A stretch of 7,565 bases of DNA. Source: Nanobdellota archaeon (GTDB taxonomy: Archaea; Nanobdellota; Nanobdellia; Woesearchaeales; JAUYGA01). This document shows, piece by piece, positions 6,009 to 7,565 of this stretch. Location: assembly GCA_030690755.1 (NCBI GenBank), contig JAUYGA010000227.1, positions 1 through 7,565 on the forward strand, in the 5' to 3' direction. A model generated the notes under the pieces. It searched no databases. It had not been told where the DNA came from and saw only the letters and a program-made list of their open reading frames with translations. Position 1 is the stretch's first letter. Every line of letters starts with the position of its first letter. The position numbers were made by a program, and so were the translations under genes.

Positions 6009-7043
6009 TTAAAACAGCGATTTTATGTATATTAAAATGTTTCCTTTTACAATTATTGTTACCAGTATGCTGGCGAAAACCGCAGGTGCAAAAGGCATAG
6101 AATCCCTGATTAAGATAAACTTATTTTTTCTAGTTTTTCCAATTTTAATCGATTTTAATAAATCAACATCTTTTTTTGAGAGCTTCCTTGACTTTTCTAT
6201 TGTAATTTTATGTTTTTTAACATTCAGTTCGAATTTTTTTGAAACAACCTGCCCAATTTTTACATTATTTAATCCAACTTTTTTAACAAATATGTTTTCG
6301 CTAACATTGAAGAAAAATCTGAAGAAAAACAGCCAGATAACTAATGCCGCTGCAGTTGCCGCAATTGAAAATAAAGTCAGAGCATTTTTATCAATCACTA
6401 TTCTTAAAATAGAGAAAATAATTCCAGCAATAATTAATTCGTTGAGTTTCTTTTTAAGATTTTTTAAGATGAGAATTGATATGCACATGCTAAATAGAAC
6501 TATGATTAGCAAATTTGATATGCCCAACAAACCGAGCAAACCCTTTATAATCCAAGAGATGCCAAACAAAAACAGCGCGAAAGCCACTATTTCTTTTGGA
6601 ATAAATGTATTTTTCAATGCAACAAAAACAGCGGTTTTTTTGCTTTTAATTATCAAAACAATAATGAGGTAGATTGTGCTTATTGCAGCCAAATTTATCC
6701 AGATGGAGACTCCCGGAAAGAATTGAATAAAACCCCTAAAAAATGTGTTTAAAGGGATTAAGGTTGAGTAGGCAAAAATAAGTTTGGCATCTCCAGCTGA
6801 CCAGAATTTAAAATACCACAGGATAAAACCAAAAGTCAAGCAGAGGACAGCATTTAAAATGAGCAGTAGTAGATATTCTAGATTTATTTTATCATTAAAA
6901 TAAAGCATGGAGTTTACTAAAGCAGAATATATTATTGCGGTTATTATCCATTTGTTTCTTATTTTACTTTTTTTTACATCTTCATAACTTGTGAAAAGTC
7001 CCAGAAGAAGAATCATCGGCAGAAAATAATAAATCGGCTGCAT
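6009..7043 (-). CDS. Archaeal A24-type prepilin/leader peptidase
   Basis: 344 residues with about nine hydrophobic segments. The two catalytic aspartates of A24 aspartic membrane peptidases are present: D22 in SYEDVKKSKIRN and D85 in WSAGDAKL. The family's GxGD motif reads SAGD here, with Ser for the first Gly. A charged stretch at about 251-310 (VKIGQVVSKKF, LSKKDVDLLKSIK) is followed by DSMPFAPAVFAS and a last hydrophobic segment, as in the archaeal C-terminal extension of these enzymes. The usual job is cutting class III signal peptides of archaeal pilins or archaellins on the cytoplasmic face of the membrane. Here it lies one base after the lipoprotein gene and five bases before the HxsD-like gene, so co-transcription is likely. 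It could process the His/Ser-rich peptide leader, but the hydrophobic part of that peptide is not a clear class III signal, so the link is speculative. Confidence 0.75.
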   Translation of the reverse strand: MQPIYYFLPMILLLGLFTSYEDVKKSKIRNKWIITAIIYSALVNSMLYFNDKINLEYLLLLILNAVLCLTFGFILWYFKFWSAGDAKLIFAYSTLIPLNTFFRGFIQFFPGVSIWINLAAISTIYLIIVLIIKSKKTAVFVALKNTFIPKEIVAFALFLFGISWIIKGLLGLLGISNLLIIVLFSMCISILILKNLKKKLNELIIAGIIFSILRIVIDKNALTLFSIAATAAALVIWLFFFRFFFNVSENIFVKKVGLNNVKIGQVVSKKFELNVKKHKITIEKSRKLSKKDVDLLKSIKIGKTRKNKFILIRDSMPFAPAVFASILVTIIVKGNILIYIKSLF

Positions 7044-7044
7044 T

Positions 7045-7374
7045 TTATCTGCAATAACCTCTTACATCTATTGATGAATTGCCTTGCGGGAAATCAATAT
7101 TATCTTTAAAATTAAGAAGTTTTCCGTTTTCAACAATCCCAAAATAAATAGTTCTTGTCGAAACAATGCCTTCTTCATTACTGACTATGATATCTATGCT
7201 GCAGTTTTTAGGATCGCCGTTGTTGACAACTGAGCCCCATATTTCATGATTATTGTTGTTTTCAACTATGTTATATTCTTTTACTTGAAACCCTTCAGCA
7301 TCAGAACAACCAGCTAGAAGAAATACTATTAAGGAGACCAATGTCATCAAAATCAAGGTTTTTTTTGGTTTCAT
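7045..7374 (-). CDS. Small predicted lipoprotein
   Basis: 109 residues from the ATG at 7374. It has a basic n-region (MKPKK), a hydrophobic stretch, and a lipobox LAGC with the modified cysteine at residue 23. The mature ~87 residues look like a small beta-rich extracellular domain (YNIVENNNNHEIWGSVVNNG, NCSIDIIVSNEEG, STRTIYFGIVENG), with C58 and C108 as a possible disulfide. I do not recognise a specific family; the shape recalls FxLYD-like domains. A longer frame from GTG 7440 or ATG 7422 exists but would put 16-22 charged residues before the signal peptide. A TATA-like box about 25 bases upstream of 7374 supports a leaderless start there. It is the first gene of the minus-strand operon, one base before the peptidase. 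Confidence 0.6.
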   Translation of the reverse strand: MKPKKTLILMTLVSLIVFLLAGCSDAEGFQVKEYNIVENNNNHEIWGSVVNNGDPKNCSIDIIVSNEEGIVSTRTIYFGIVENGKLLNFKDNIDFPQGNSSIDVRGYCR

Positions 7375-7390
7375 AAAATAGTTTAATGAA

Positions 7391-7402
7391 CAATTTTTTA
7401 AT
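7391..7402 (-). promoter_or_regulatory. TATA-like box for the lipoprotein-to-hxsB operon
   Basis: On the minus strand the sequence ATTAAAAAATTG is centred about 23-25 bases before the ATG at 7374, with no Shine-Dalgarno between. This fits a leaderless archaeal promoter driving the five-gene minus-strand operon. It is a weaker match to the TATA consensus than the box before the peptide gene. Confidence 0.4.
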
Positions 7403-7440
7403 AATCTTTCTTTAGAAAACATTTTATCTCGTGGCGTCAC

Positions 7441-7565
7441 CGGGTGTGGGACAGTAAAACTTAATTACCTAGCCAGAATAAATTGTGCCATAAGTAAATT
7501 AATGAGTTAGCAGTATCAATTCTGTCCGGCTTTTTTTGAAAAATTTTCCAACCTGTTCTTTTTTT
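7441..7565. other. Non-coding right edge, possible small stem and T-runs
   Basis: I see no gene in either strand. Six bases GGACAG (7449-7454) can pair with CTGTCC (7522-7527), enclosing about 67 bases, and a run of seven T follows at 7531-7537, so a small plus-strand RNA ending at the T-run is conceivable. The interior does not fold like a tRNA and shows no C/D-box motifs. It may simply be spacer between divergent or separate transcription units. Confidence 0.2.

Noticed and set aside
6025..6672. Long plus-strand open frame opposite the peptidase
   Set aside because: It mirrors the membrane-protein codons on the minus strand, has no family motifs, and lies wholly inside the well-supported A24 peptidase gene.
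7447..7528. tRNA-like element suggested by a ~80-base span closed by a stem
   Set aside because: No TTCRANY T-loop, no D-arm and no sensible anticodon arm could be found.
1..7565. CRISPR arrays, insertion sequences or long repeats
   Set aside because: No regularly spaced repeats, transposase motifs or terminal inverted repeats were seen.

Overview
The window looks like a low-GC archaeal genome, most likely from a small-genome lineage such as the DPANN/Woesearchaeota-like groups. The evidence is a protein subunit of archaeal/eukaryotic-type RNase P (Rnp3/Rpp30), an archaeal-type A24 prepilin peptidase, a wHTH-MNT/HEPN pair, and TATA-like boxes 25-30 nt upstream of start codons with no Shine-Dalgarno (leaderless promoters). 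The exact lineage is inference.

Left part, plus strand (1-2196). A gene running in from the left edge is the C-terminal part of a ThiI-family (THUMP/PP-loop) protein whose ATP-binding PP-loop is gone. After a short AT-rich gap with a possible promoter comes a tightly packed set: a winged-helix/minimal nucleotidyltransferase protein, a HEPN protein interrupted by an in-frame TAA, and RNase P component 3. The HEPN frame continues beyond the TAA and ends in an ATGA overlap with the RNase P gene, so it was or is one 114-codon gene.

Central part (2203-6003). This is the most interesting region. A radical SAM protein with a B12-binding-like N-terminus is followed by a 92-residue His/Ser-rich peptide with its own leaderless promoter. 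Converging on the peptide from the minus strand are a radical SAM/SPASM protein resembling HxsB and two tandem small proteins resembling HxsD. Together they look like an archaeal version of the His-Xaa-Ser (Hxs) peptide-maturation system: the 92-residue protein is the likely substrate (HxsA role), HxsB-like the maturase, and the HxsD-like proteins accessories. No HxsC is visible in the window; the B12-type radical SAM protein may fill that place.

Right part, minus strand (6009-7374). A membrane A24-type peptidase and a small predicted lipoprotein lie directly upstream of the HxsD-like gene with spacings of only 1 and 5 nt. The five minus-strand genes therefore look like one operon: lipoprotein, peptidase, HxsD-like 1, HxsD-like 2, HxsB-like. 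A plausible reading is a ribosomally made peptide that is modified by one or two radical SAM enzymes and then exported, cleaved or displayed at the membrane. The last ~125 bases hold no coding sequence; they contain only a weak possible stem and T-runs. All functional statements come from motif recognition in the sequence; no database search was run.
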